This document shows, piece after piece, positions 24,185 through 37,200 of a stretch of DNA of 64,000 nucleotides. This DNA comes from Panaeolus papilionaceus (Eukaryota; Basidiomycota; Agaricomycetes; Agaricales). A program made the translations under genes and the position numbers. Below the pieces are notes generated by a model that saw only the letters and a program-made list of their open reading frames with translations, searched no databases and was not told the origin of the DNA. The DNA is taken from positions 124,001-188,000 of the forward strand of contig JADNRZ010000037.1 of the NCBI GenBank assembly GCA_015501605.1, in the 5' to 3' direction. How positions within the stretch are numbered: position 1 is the first letter of the stretch; the number at the start of each line of letters is the position of its first letter.

Positions 24185-26671
24185 TTAAAATTCCTTTTGT
24201 GCCCTCTTCCGAATATCTGTCATTAGGGTGGTATTCAACTCCTTGTCCTCAGATGATTCCTCTGAGACACACAACTTGCTTTCCTTGAACTCTAACTCCC
24301 CAGCTATTCTATCACATTGTCCTGCCACACGTTGCATCGCAGCAACCAAAATAATCATCCCAACACCTCTACGGTTTACATGCCTAATTCGGCGCACAAA
24401 GGTTCCACAATGCTCCCCTGTAACAACAACAAGGAGACCATTATCACGCTGAGGGTTAGGATGCCGAAGGGTCACCCACGATGGGTCGATGGGGGTATGT
24501 TTGTTTCGCGACACATAATATAACACAAGAGAACCTGAAATCTCTTTGAGCAAAATGGAAACCTGGGCTCCATTGAATGTTCTGCCATTGAGGGTCGCCC
24601 TCAGTGGGGCGTTCAAGAGACGACGATCGAGAAGGGGGTGTGACGGTGTAGGAGGGGCAGCAGCATGCAAGGAAGGTGACGGTGAGGGCAGGGATGGCCA
24701 AAGAGGGGTAGCTGTGTTATCAGACTCCCAAGTTGGAGTTACATTTCCGTTTGTGCTATCTTTTGCATCTGCGGTCATTGAGTTTGGTACTGGAATAGGC
24801 TGGGGCGTGCGTGAAAAGTATTCTTGCAACATAAGTCCTGTGCTGTGGTTCAGGTCAATAAAAAGTTGTAGAAATAAATGTTTATACTCACGTTTTCTCG
24901 ACAACATCGTTTGACTCGACCCAAACATCTCTAAATGGGTGTGCTGGGTCAAATGTCTCAAGGCGCACAAAAAGGCGGGAAGTCATTTGCGTCCTAATCA
25001 CATCCCGAATACATCCTGACTTTGTTCTCCAGGGGCTACCGGGTTTAGCGATGATGACCCCAGTGTTTAACCATGGATGACGATTGGAAGTACGTCCGAG
25101 ATGCTCAACATGCAGACCTCTTGTGCGTTCCATGTTGGGGACAGTGCTTTTCAGACAGTTGAGGTGAACTTGCATCTCCTACGTAGAAAGTCAGACAAGT
25201 CGAAATCTGTAAAAGAACATGAAAATAAAAACCTCAGAAGTATCTTGCAAAACTGTGCTCTCGTCGAGTACTGTAGCTTCTACTTCAACGATTGTCAAAA
25301 CCCACCCACTTCGACCAGCACAAGGGCCTGCGACCACTTCAACAAAGTCATTCTCCACGAAATCCTTCAAAACGTCCCCCCACAACACGCATACAAGTCC
25401 AACGCCTTCGTCACCCAGCACCTCCAAATGCCTAGTGCTCACTGCTGCCACTGTTCCCCGCGTCGCAGGCTCAGATGTTACCCTCACCCGATCGTCCTTG
25501 TTGATACACCACTCGTTTGGTTTAGGATGCATATGGGAGAAGGCCAGGTGATGACCACTACGCCTAAACATGAGAAACATGCTCAGAGGCAATGATACCG
25601 GGTCCACTTGGATCGTGTGGTGGGGGACGTCATGGCGAAGGAGTCCGGATTCGAATTGAAAGATACCAACAACATGGTGACCGTTCTCATCTCTGCGTGC
25701 CTCACGGCCCGTCTTCCTCTCGAAGAGATCTGGGTCGAACAACAGGGGAGGGGGGGCACTTGCACGTTTACGTTTCGCGTTCTTCAAGGTTGTCTTGTTG
25801 AGGTCGATGCGGGGGATGACAAGGACGGTTAGGGACCCATCTTCTGGGTTTGCCCAGTTCACGATAGCGGGGTCACCTTTATAGGGACCAGCAGTGAGTT
25901 GAACCCAGTCTCCCTTGTTGACAGCCAAGGGAGATGGTGCACTCATGATTTGCTCCCATTTGTGGGTCGTCATTGCATAGCGTCGCAAGCCATTCCGAGT
26001 TTTGAGTGCACCAGGGATGGAAAGGAGGATATGGGAAATGTTATCGCTCCATTCGGCTTGGAAATAAATCCAACCACGCGAAAATGGAGGAGCAATGACA
26101 GAGTGGATGGCAATGTGGAATTTGCGAAACTGGCGTTGTGCAGTGGTAGCTGCTTCATTCTCGGTGCCTGCCTGTATAAACAATACCGTTAATTGTGATG
26201 ATATATATTAGAAATTGAAACGCACTTTGAATCCCACTCTCCACAGGGGACCAACGCCCAGCAGTTCTTGAATGCGTGGCAGAACATGCCCATGTGCCTC
26301 CTCCCAGTGTGCCACAGCATCCTGCGTTGCATCCCAACGTGCAAGGGTATCCGAGTCCGCACTTCCACGCCCATCCACATCCTCCTCTTCGTCGTCTTGA
26401 TGCTCGTCGATGTCGGGTTTGCGGTATGCTGAAGACCGCGTCTCTTCAATGTCAAGGGTGTAGTCGTCGATAAAATCTATTTTTGGGTGATTTGCTATTT
26501 ATTTTTAGACACGAAAGTATGAAAGAACTGACCTTCAAGCCTCTCGTTCTCGTGGTCGCTCTCTTCAATATCATCTTCGTCCACGAAGGCCTCCAGATCA
26601 ACAAACAGGTTACTCGCCTAGATGGCGTACTCAGCAATGAATCACGAGCAAAGGAAGACAAGACTTACCAT
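24185..26671 (-). CDS. SPT5-like protein with NGN and KOW domains (copy 2), 740 aa
   Basis: Six exons: an ATG-only first exon (26671-26669) followed by 26617-26533, 26476-26226, 26171-25233, 25178-24892 and 24842-24185, summing to 740 codons plus stop. The acidic start FVDEDDIEESDHENE and a second acidic block (DEHQDDEEEDVDG) resemble Spt5. The NGN-like segment is FSRGWIYFQAEWSDNI. KOW-like segments follow: NKGDWVQLTAGPYKGDPAIV, then ENDFVEVVAGPCAGRSGWVL, and near the end GLLVVVTGEHCGTFVRRI. A donor starting GTTTTT after SE is unusual but is at the same place as an intron in copy 1. The two copies are only loosely alike, so the duplication is old. Expected role by homology: nucleic-acid binding in transcription; real function unknown. 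The start (ATG at an exon edge) is my inference. Confidence 0.78.
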
Positions 26672-27299
26672 AGATATTCACTCTGCTGGCGCGAGCAAAC
26701 ACACGGGCATAGGTGAGGATGAAGACGTGGCGGTGATGGTGGTGGTGGTGGTGGTAACAGTGTCAGTGACGACGATGTGAGGGTGGCGGCGACAGGAAAA
26801 CTAGACGTATGAGACGGCTTTAGTCAGTATAAAGACGCGTGAAAATGGCGGGATACTTACCAGGTTTATCGAAACCTAAACTCTCCCTACAATGAGCTCA
26901 CAAGAGGAGACGACAGCAACGAAGAATTGAAGATGGTGGTAAGGAAGCAAGAGGGAAAGTGTGTGCGTGACATCATAATGAAGTTGATGTTGCTTGCGGT
27001 CGAGCTCTGTCGCTCGGAATTCGGTTTCGATTGAATACCGAGTCCCGAGCGAGAATGCCCTTCGTTGAACAACATCAACGTCGTGTTGTTGAATCTTCCC
27101 ACCTTTCCCACTTGCTTCCTACCGTCATGCCTCTATCCGCTCTGTATCCTCCCCGTGGTCGTTGGCGTTCTCTTCGTCGCCGTCTTCTGTTCTTTGTGTT
27201 CTTATTGCTCTCCGTTGGTTCTGAAGTTGTGGTTTTAAACAAGGTAAGCTGTTTATGAGAAGTGAGCATGACGAACATGGTACTTACGGTGTTGTTTCA
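26672..27299. other. Intergenic; no supported gene
   Basis: Includes a short GGTGATGGTGGTGGTGG microsatellite (26729-26755). Open frames are short. The part from ~27100 may be the decayed upstream portion of the following phosphoglycerate mutase relic, but I cannot align it. Confidence 0.4.
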
Positions 27300-27301
27300 C
27301 A

Positions 27302-28735
27302 GTGACGCCCAATTCCAGCCTCGTTTTCGCCCCTTGCCGGCACCCACTTAGAAGCCAACCTGGGTCTTCTTCGACTTCACGTTCATTTGGAGTTTTGTTC
27401 ACAAACTCCAGTATGGCGAGATCGCAGATATATTGGGTCGTTATTATGCGATGGACCGCGATGAGAGGTGGGAGAGGATTAAGATTGCCGTGGATGGGTT
27501 AGTGAATGGGGTTGGCGAGAAGGTGGATGCGGAGAAGGGTGTGGTCGATGATGAGAAGGATACGACGGATGAGTTCTTGAAGCTTATCATTGTTGACGGC
27601 GAAGAGGGGAGGATTAAAGGTTGGTCCACTTGCGGTTCTGTCGTTACCTTGTCTCGTTACTCACCGAGACGCTCTCATTTCTTATTAGATGATGACACCC
27701 CCTTCTTCTTCAACTATTGCTCAGACCGCATGTGCGAAATCGTCTCCATCTTGGGCGATGTTGAACATCCTTCAGAATTTGAAGGTTTCAAACTTCCGCA
27801 ACACCTGGTAAGCGCATTCTCTTCGTCCTTGGTATCGTTTGTAACGCTTGCTCAGGGAATCACTACCACGGCGCCATATAAAACCGAATTTACATTCGCA
27901 GTCGCATTTCCACCTCAGCCAATGACAAACGTTCTCTTGGAGTGACGGTCCAAGCAGGGTTTGAAGCAGGTGCATGTCGCAGGTGAGTCTATGGTCATAG
28001 ACAGACGGTCACCCTTGAGACCATCTGTCACCATATCCACGCCTGTTCCTCCTCATTTTCCATCTCACCGTTCTCATTGTTTTCATTACTCTAGAAACCG
28101 AGAAATATGCCCATGACGCATTCTTCTCAATGGAGGCGTCGAGAAGCAATTCAAGAACGAAGAGCAATTTGTGGTTCTGTCGCCAAAGGTTGTAATTTTG
28201 CGCTGCCTGATATGGTGAGTTGATGTTTTGAGAGGGTTTCATTTTCGTGGCGGTGTTAGTTTGGACGTGATCGTGTTGAGGGAGCAGGGATGTGGAAGGT
28301 CCACACGCGAGAAGTCGACAATTATTACACCGTTTTCGTCACTCGTCTCTCAGCCGTACTTCCACTCACCCTTCGTTTGTCAACTTCATAGTTCTTCCAT
28401 AACGCTTGCCCTTTTGTTCGTGTTCTTATCCCTATTCTCTTCTTAGGCTGGCCACGCTGGAAACTACAACGCCGCCGTTCAAGCCATCACCGAACTGATT
28501 TAGCAGTTGGCAAAGTCTACGACGTGGCTATGAAAAACGGTTGCGTCCTCGTGGTGGGGGAGAAGAGGAAGAGGGGGTGTTGTGGGATGTTGCGCCTACG
28601 GTGTTGGATGTTATGGGGTTGGAGAAACCGAAAGGTTAGTTTGGTCGTTTTGGGTGGGCTGGTTGTGCTGATGATGATGATAGAGACGACGGGGAGGAGT
28701 TGGCATCGCGGATATCTCAAGGCAATGTTGTAAGT
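27302..28735 (+). pseudogene. Relic of cofactor-independent phosphoglycerate mutase (iPGM)
   Basis: Ordered, strongly conserved iPGM blocks are spread over several frames. GRYYAMDRDERWERIKIAVD with VDGLVNGVGEKVD after it (27433 onward), TDEFLKLIIVDGEEGRIKG, DDTPFFFNYCSDRMCEIVSI (after an intron at ~27619-27688), then KTEFTFAVAFPPQPMTNVLL (27888-27945), ETEKYAHDAFF (28094-), AGHAGNYNAAVQAI (28445-), YDVAMKNGCVLVV, DVAPTVLDVMGLEKP and the final TGRS. The intact enzyme interconverts 3- and 2-phosphoglycerate with two manganese ions. Here the N-terminal third with the catalytic Ser, and the ADHGN metal-binding block, are missing; there are several frame changes and stops (for example at 28501-28503). 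Intron-like gaps are kept, so it came from a DNA duplication, not from mRNA. A functional gene must lie elsewhere. Confidence 0.85.
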
Positions 28736-29811
28736 CGTTCAAAACCTTTGGTTTTTCAATTAAACTAACGATTGAATTCATTTTCTTGCACAGCCATGGA
28801 GGCAGAAGAGAAAGCCGTCCAGGAACTTACAGAAGAACTCTGCTGCACAAGAACCATAAACTCAACAAGAACAGTCGCGTTGTCAGCCAGTATGGAGAGG
28901 GACCTACTACTTAGAGCTCAGGCCTCGGAACATGAGAAATTAGACAAGGGCTGCGAAATCAGACGATATGTTACTTCAAGGCAAATAAGAACCATTTGAC
29001 ACCATATTCCAACGAAATGTCCTGCAACGTTACTCTTGCTTTGGTTGGGCTTGTCTGACCCCAATGTTAATTGTGCGAATTTAGATGACCACGTGAGTGT
29101 ATTTGCGGTTTATTTACTTGTTGAATTCGTTCTAACTTCAAGCTACATCAGGAAAATGCCCTTGGCAGATAGAGTCTTTACAAAGTCTCCGGGAGCTTTT
29201 TTGTCTTTTTAGTAGCTCCAGGAGACTTTGGCATCTTTTCGAAGTTCAAAAGTTTCTATAGGACCTTGACAAGACTTTGTATAGATCCTTAAAAGACTCT
29301 CAAAATATATAAAGCCTCCATGGGGTTATAGGAGTCTTTATAGAGTCTTTCCATGGTTCCCACGCTATCCGTCCGTTTCAAAGAGGCATGCGTTGAGTGC
29401 GTGCGCACGTTTTTCGCTTATTCCCGTATTTAGTAGTATTACTAATGCCCTAACAGGGCAAAAGGCATCACAAGCACACTCAGTGTTAGGGTGAATCAGA
29501 CTTGGCCATCACAGATTAACACTACTATAAATTTAAACAACTTCAAGCTAACTTGAAAAACGTGTTCGTCACTGTTGTACTTGTAATTTGAGTTGATGAA
29601 CAACACCTTGCAGTCGCATAAGTCATATCATCTGGCAACGTTCTTCGGAGATGCCTGCATTATTATGTACTTTATTTAATCGCTCCAAGGGTCAAAGAGA
29701 CACATTAGTAAAATGGTACCTCGAGTTGCAGTTCAGAACAACTTCCCTGTCGTTTTCTAAAACCAATAATACCAGTCCAGACTCGGAGTGACTCTACGGT
29801 CTCGACACATC
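28736..29811. other. Intergenic; left end of a putative large element
   Basis: No supported gene. From ~29144 the sequence matches, inverted, the region ending near 44890 (see the repeat entries). The stretch 29360-29800 shows no feature I recognise. Confidence 0.45.
29144..29360 (+). repeat. Subterminal repeat, left copy (TACATCAGGAAAAT end)
   Basis: Starts with CTACATCAGGAAAATGCCC, followed by many AGTCT(T/C)(C/T) and CTCC(A/G)GGAG(A/C) words: TCTCCGGGAGC, CTCCAGGAGACTTTGG, AAGACTCTC, AGGAGTCTTTA. The reverse complement of 44892-44450 begins TACATCAGGAAAATTGACTTGG and has the same sort of words (CTCCAGGAGAC). The two look like opposite ends of one element. Confidence 0.6.
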
Positions 29812-30536
29812 ATGTCCAAACCCTCAGGTTTTGGAAAAATGGGCTACTGTCATGATGTATCCACCTCCTCATCCCCTGGTTATCATTTCAAAGGCTTCCA
29901 CTCTTCCAGCGACCATGAGGGTGACGAAGAAAGTGGCATTATGCGGTGCGTGTTGTTCTCTGCTAACCCAACCTCAGCTAAGTGCCATCGTACCACAGTG
30001 GCAGCGATCCGAGTTGTCTTGTAAACGATGAAGCCCACCTCTCCTTCCTGAGTTCCACAGCGGCTACTGATACCGTGACAACAGCCCATCAAGCACCAGA
30101 TTTTGCAACACAGCCTGCAGCGCAATCACCTGCCATGGGACTTCGCCCCCACGAGAGTATTGTGAAGGAAACACTCACCACTGCAGAACCTGGGCACCGC
30201 CAAATCTGTACTAACCAAGGACTCGGAGCCGCTATCCGTCGGAATGAGGACCCTTTCACAGCGTCAGGTTGGGTTATGACGAAGAGAAAAAAACCGGCCG
30301 CAGACTCTCAACCGCGGAAATCGGAATTTTATCGAAAACAATGCGAGGGGCTGAGGGAATTGAATCAGAGTCTGCAGATGCAGCTCACTCAGTCTGAGGC
30401 CACCAATGCCATGTTAACTCGACGCATCAAGGATATCACCGCAAAGTATTGGGAAATCGGGCACATTCTTGGTCTTATAGAGACAGAGGCTGACTCGGAT
30501 TTGGAGGACAATAATAATGGACATAGTAGTCGTTGA
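29812..30536 (+). CDS. Hypothetical coiled-coil protein
   Basis: Unknown. The second, larger frame (to 30536) encodes a Thr/Ala-rich stretch, a KRKK basic patch, and then a clear coiled-coil: SEFYRKQCEGLRELNQSLQM followed by QLTQSEATNAMLTRRIKDIT, ending in an acidic tail (ETEADSDLEDNNN). A first exon from ATG 29812 (MSKPSGFGKMGYCHDV) ending near 29946 at a GTGCGT donor is plausible, but I could not find an acceptor that keeps the frame, so the join is unresolved. It could be a nuclear DNA-binding or adaptor protein. It lies just inside the left end of the putative 15.7-kb element. Confidence 0.45.
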
Positions 30537-30709
30537 CATAGAATGAGTAATGTACCTATTTCGACGTTATCATAATGATGTTGAAGTCATCACGAGGTCG
30601 CTTGCCGAAAATTTCACACCTGGTTCGGGTCACTCCAATCTAATTCATCACTCAACGTTCAACTCTCAATCTCTACTATCATCATTGATCGGCTTGAAGC
30701 TCAGCGCTC

Positions 30710-30849
30710 ATGTTTCACCATTGTCCTGCTCTTTGCGGAAAGTCTTTCAAAACCTCGAGGGGATTAAATCTCCATCTGCGCTCTTCGTCAATCTGTTCAG
30801 CTATAATTCAACGACAATTAAACTCATTCATGAATACCTCGCGACATAA
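30710..30849 (+). pseudogene. Plavaka N-terminal zinc-finger remnant
   Basis: MFHHCPALCGKSFKTSRG followed by LNLHLRSSSICS is the C2H2-like finger that opens Plavaka transposases (C-x4-C-x12-H-x5-C). The reading frame ends soon after (stop at ~30940 in this frame), and no transposase core follows before the next Plavaka gene starts at 31281 with a similar finger (SCPFGCSKTFRKGQSLNHHL). So this is a leftover of another Plavaka copy or a broken tandem duplicate. Confidence 0.6.
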
Positions 30850-31280
30850 CGCTGTTGAACGACTAGATGGGCAGCATGCTGGTAAAGTGAGATGCTTGCT
30901 AACTGTCCTGCGTTACATTTCTGACCCCATTTCGCCATAGTCGAGGACGAGGGTACGGCATAAATATGCCCATCTCAACTAACAGCCCATGCCTATCAAT
31001 AAAGTACATTGCCTCATGTTATTTCAGTTCAGAGGCTCATGATCACCTTCTCCAGTGTTCCACGCCGATGATTTTCTAACAATGTACAACGTTCTCGCTT
31101 ACTCACGCCGCTTGTACGAAACCTGTGTTTGATATCTGTACTTCTGTCCTGATGCATGTATTTTGGTGGCGCTCCAAAATTGTTCTTTATCCACAAGTTC
31201 GGTTTTCCACAGGGTCTTCCCAAGAACATAAAGGAAGGATTATCTGATGTTCCCCATCTTCACTCAGTCTATTTCTCACC

Positions 31281-34200
31281 ATGACTCGTATTCGTGCCAG
31301 CCAAAGGCGCCGTGATCCTCCTCAGCCTCGTACCTCTCAACATCCTCTCACATCGTGCCCCTTTGGATGCTCAAAGACCTTCAGGAAAGGACAGTCTTTG
31401 AACCACCACCTCAAAAGTTCTGAAGTGTGTTCCGAGCTTTTTCGGGAGGCGTTAGCTGAAGCTGTCGCTGATGATCATGTGTCTTCTGGTGATACGTCCG
31501 ATGAGGAAGACGGACTGGATATCGATTTTGACGGGTCTGACCGTGAAGATAGTGACCGTAGTGAGGCCGGGTATGACAGCGAGGAAGATATAGACGTTCA
31601 TATGGCATATGTGGATCATGGTGACTTCACTCAACCCGTTCTACCTCTTCCTGATGGAGATGATGTAGGCGGGACCATGGAGCCTGCTTCTCAGCCAATC
31701 CAGGTGGGAGAGCAAGGACCAGGTCCACAGACAGCGGCAAATCGCCTGCTTCGGAAAGTACAACTCGAACCACACCTGATCTTAGACGACGAGGAGGATA
31801 CACGCGAGAGAGTCGAACATCCAAGTGCAGGAGCCATTCGGAAAAACATCAAACCCCCACGACTCCATTACGAGCCCGGCTCTCCTGCTTCCAATAAGGG
31901 GAGGTTGAAACAATCTCCTCCAACGACTCCGGCGTCTTCTGACTCTCCATTTTACCCATTCAATTCATCAATAGATTGGCAAGTCGCTCATTGGGCAATC
32001 ACCTCGGACACAGGTCAAAACAGTTTGGATAGGCTTCTTGCTGTGCCTACTGTACGTCCTGACACCATAACGTCTGCATAATTAATCATTTCATATATCT
32101 AGATCGTAGAGCGACTGGGATTGTCTTTTCATAACTTCCGGGCTCTCAACAACATTTTTGAGGGTGTGGCGCCGAAAGCTGGTCCGTGGATGACAAAGAT
32201 ACTAAGTTTTGACGATTGCCCCAAGGATACCTTCACCATCTATCACCGTGACCCTGTGGAGGCTATCAAAGCCCTTTGGCGGGATCCCATCCTCTCTCCG
32301 CAGATGAAATTTGCTCCTTTCAAAGTTTTTACGGACAAAACAAAAACGAATCGCATATATGACGAAATGTGGACCGGCCAATGGTGGCATGCTCTTCAGG
32401 TGAGATATCACATTGCTGCTTTGTCCGTTTCTCATCATCTTTTAGACGTTTATCGACAGGGCCAGTCCTGGTGGAACTGCTTGTCCGGTCATTCTCGCCA
32501 CAGACAAAACGCAGCTCACCCAATTCGTCGGCGGCATATCTGCTTATCCAGTCTATCTCACCATTGGGAATATTCCCAAAGCTACCAGGAGAAAACCGTC
32601 CTCGCATTCTTGCATCCTCATCGCCTATCTCTCTGTCGACAAAGTCCCCCCCAAAGGTTTAACAGAACAACAACAACGGGACCGAACTCAAAGGATTTTT
32701 CACCAAGCCATGCGACTAATCTTGAAGCCTCTCGTCAAAGCGGGGACGCGTGGTGTGGAGAGAACAAGCAGCGATGGCGCTATCCGTGAGGTTTTCCCAA
32801 TTGTGTCGTGCTACATAGCCGACTATCCAGAACAATGTCTCATCTCATGCGCCAAATATGGAACGTGTCCGAAGTGCCGTGCTCCAGCTCAAGAGCTTGG
32901 TGAATCTGAATGTGCGAACCCGCGGACCAACGAGTTCACATTGGGCGTCATCGACAAGGCGAAAAGACAATCAGAGAAACTCCCCATTCGTAATAGAAGC
33001 GCCTTTTTTCATCAGAATTGTATGGAGAAAGACGTATCGGCCCAGGTTGAAACTCCGTTTTGGAAAGACCTCCCCCTATGCGAGATTCACCGAGCCATCA
33101 CGCCTGACATTCTCCATCAACTGTATCAAGGTGTTTTCAAGCATCTTATTTCTTGGTGTTTGAAGATCTCGCCTACCGTGCTAGACCAGCGGATCGCTAT
33201 GCTTCCCCCATCCTTTGGTGTCTGTCACTTCAAAAGCGGCTTCTCGATCCTATCTCAGATTACAGGGACCGAAAGGAAGAATATGGCCAAAGTTCTTCTG
33301 GGCTGTCTCGTCAGCATCATTCCCCGGGATGGGCTCGCAGCAATTACCGGTTTACTCGACTTCATCCAACTTGCGCAATACGAATCTCACAACAAAGATA
33401 CTCTTCAATATATGGAGGACGCTCTACAAAAATTCCACGATAATAAAGACTACTTTATCAGGTTGGGCTGTCGAGAACATTTCAATATTCCGAAATTTCA
33501 TTCTCTCCTCCATTACGTCGAATCTATCAAAACGTTTGGCACCACCGACAACTACAATACCGAAATGTTTGAGTGTTTACATATCGACTACGCCAAAAAC
33601 GGCTGGAGGGCCAGCAATAAACGAAACGCTTTCCCACAGATGATTCAGTATCTCACACGGCAGGAAGTAGTTGCATATCTGGCAGCGATACAGGCTCAGG
33701 AATCAAAAGAACAAACTGGTCAAACTGTCGGTGGTCAGCCTCATCCTGACTCGGAGCGTCCTACTAGTCTCGACGTTGCAATGAACCTCCTAAATTCGGC
33801 CAGCGTGGCGTTCCAATCCCCAGAAGATAAGGATGGCGCAGAAGCTCGAGACTCGGATGACGTGATTCAACCTGGAAACGACAAAGACCTCTTAAAATCC
33901 AGAATCTCCGTCTCGAAACATCCCGCCTATCCCTCCTCAAGTATCTCAACCGTTGCGGATCTTCACTGCGCCCCTGACTTTGGACACACTTTAAAAGTCT
34001 ACATCAACAGCTGCTCGCCACCCTCCCAACGAATACCCGTGAAGGACTTGGACAAATTCGCGCTCCCTATAGAGAGTATTGACGTATACAGACTTTTTCG
34101 TTTCCATCCCACTGCACTTCATGACCGAGAAACTGACAAGGAGATCGTAAAGGCACTGCGCAAATCCCCACTAGTTATTGACAAGCCCCAATCATTGGGC

Positions 34201-37200
34201 CTGGCAATGCCAGAGCTCATCAATGTACATTGCCAGAGGTCGAAAATCATAACTCATATAGTATTACTGTGGTGCGCACATCAAATCATAAACAGAGACC
34301 AAATCATACATTAATCCAGAAATCAAATCATTAATCAAAATCATAGGATCAAAATCATTAGTGAAATCATATATCATTCTAGAAATCAAATCAGTAGCCA
34401 AATCATATATTTACCCAGATGCCAAATCATAATTGAATGACAGAACAAAATCATAAAATACTATTATTGGTGAGGCGAAATCATTTCTACAAAATCATAA
34501 ATACTATTATTGGTGATGTGAAATCAAATCATAATAAACCAAATCATTAGCCAAATCATAATTGAATAACAGAACAAAATCATAAAATACTATTATTGGT
34601 GATGCGAAATCATATAAAATCAATCATACAAATCACAAATGCATGTTTGCATCATTGATAATGAGCCATGCGAAATCAATTGGTACCAGTAGGAAATGAT
34701 TTGATTCAAATGTGCTTATAATGATTTTGTAGAGAAAAAAATCAGGAATCCAGAATGGGTATTTTGGGGGTGGGGGGATCAGTGGTTGGCGAGCAATTAA
34801 GGAAATACACTCTCAGAGCCAGCGATAAATCAAAATAAATCGAAAAAATAATATAAATCATGAATAGCACACTCAATTCTGCTCCGATTGGGCTGAAATT
34901 TTGAACGCAGCCTCCCACATATGATCCCCATCGATCCTTAAAAAATGTTTTTTTACATGGGTCACTTGAAAAGCCCCTATCTTTGGCCCAAACAGTATCC
35001 TGCTCAATATTGCACTGCTCTGGGCACTATTTTGGGTGATCTATATATTGTTAGAAAGCTATTAACAGCCTCTATAAGGTGCTACCATCTGATCTGCCAA
35101 ATTGTACCAGCAACCCAGCAGATCAGGTTCGCTTTTTCAGCCCCTATTCCCCTGCTAGAATTATTTCCTCAATATTGCTTCGCTTTTGGCACTATTTGGG
35201 TGGACATATACATCATTAGAAAGGTATACACTATATATATTTATTCATGTGGTCCGATCTGCCAAATGTGGCCACAGAAGCAGCAGATCTGCTCTGGTTA
35301 TTGTGCATTGATTAAATGAGCCCCTATTTACAAATCAAATCTTCGTCCTGATCAGGAATATTAGTGTGATGTCATTGATCCCATTTAATCTCATCAATCC
35401 TCATTAATTAACTTCGCTTTTTTGGGATATTGGCATCACTGATCTGCTTCCAGGCACTAATGACACCCCATCAATTAATTAATCCTCCTGCCCAAATATT
35501 GCAGCATTAATTGCACCGCTTTTTAGCTATTTTTTATTATACATATATATATCACCAGAAAGCTACAAATGTCTACTTTCAGGATCTGAAGACAGATTAT
35601 AAATGTTGTGCTTGTGGAGGGAGCAATTGCATTTCGCATTTTGGGTACTAGAGCGTGGGAACACTCTTTGATCCTCCTTCTCCTCCTCCCCCCTCCGCTT
35701 TTTTGGCCTCATTCCTCCACATCCCCTGCAGCTACCACCCTGAAATTTGGTGCACCTCTACACATACTATATATGTGTCTATATCTCCGCTTATATGCAA
35801 ATTGAAGAGGTTCCACTCATTCTATTCACCAATTACATATCAAAATACCATATTTGCACCATATATACCTAATAATACATTGTTGTGGTCCCTCTACTGC
35901 TGAAAAAACTTTTGAATATTACTTATAACATGTAAGAGCATTGAACTTGACACTCAACCGCTTCAAAAGTTCAAGCAACAGAATAGAAAACCCTAAATAC
36001 TACCTTAGGGTATGCAGAACAGTAATTTGCGAATATGTTCATGAATATTGACCGCTTCAACATGCTCCAAACTGTTCTGAGGACGCTTGAATTCTGCCTT
36101 TAAAAGTAGCCCACCCCCAAAGAATTCTGAGCAGTTCTTAAAATCGTTCAAATTTCCACTGATAAGCTTATTACAGAGGATCAGAAGGAAAGTAATTTAA
36201 TCAGAACACACAGACAGATGAAGAGACATGATATGTAATGTTCACAAAAGGTTTGAAGTGATTTGGATGATTGTGGAAGGGTAGAGCCTCAAAAAAGCGG
36301 TCAGAAGGAGTTTTGATGGTGTGTATTCTTGAAACATCTAGCATCAACTATGATGGTTGCACACCATTTTGGACCTACAGATGGCTACACTTGTCCAAAT
36401 CACTTGGGGTTTTTTGCATTGTGGAACTAGAGTTAATATATTTGTTTCCTCCCATTTATGAAGCATAAATAATGTTACTATGGTATGGTAAATTGCAGAA
36501 TAGTGTATTTTAAGGCCTGCATATAGATATGACTAATATTACAAATATGGCTCAATATATCAGGTGGTGGGCTGTTTAGAACATTAAATATAGTGCATAT
36601 GAACGCTTGGACAATGCTAGAGACCTTTATATGGAGTCAAATACACATGGATAAAGCCATAGGAGGCCACACTAACATCAATGTGCATTTGGCTAATTCT
36701 ACATGCAAATATAGGGATATATAAGGCACTTCTGTTGGATTTCAGATCCCCAGTATGCAATATTGATATGGAAATATCATTTACTAGCATACATCATACA
36801 GAAGCATTATATTTTGGTGCGCTTTTTTGAGAATTTAAAGGATTATGTACTAAGATGCTGATAGAATGCAAGATAGTTTGTATTTTCACCATTGGGCTAG
36901 TGAGAGCCATTCAATAATGTTTATAAAGGGATGTGCCAAGTTTCAGGTTGATAGCTGCAGGGGATGTGGAGGAATGAGGCCAAAAAAGCGGAGGGGGTAG
37001 GAGGAGAAGGAGGATCAAAGAGTGTTCCCACGCTCTAGTACCCAAAATGCGAAATGCAATTGCTCCCTCCACAAGCACAACATTTATAATCTGTCTTCAG
37101 ATCCTGAAAGTAGACATTTGTAGCTTTCTGGTGATATATATATGTATAATAAAAAATAGCTAAAAAGCGGTGCAATTAATGCTGCAATATTTGGGCAGGA

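Noticed and set aside
34945..35319. 124-codon ORF, repeated inverted at 37741-37367, as a candidate gene
   Set aside because: Identical copies in both arms follow from the foldback structure; no protein family and no start context.
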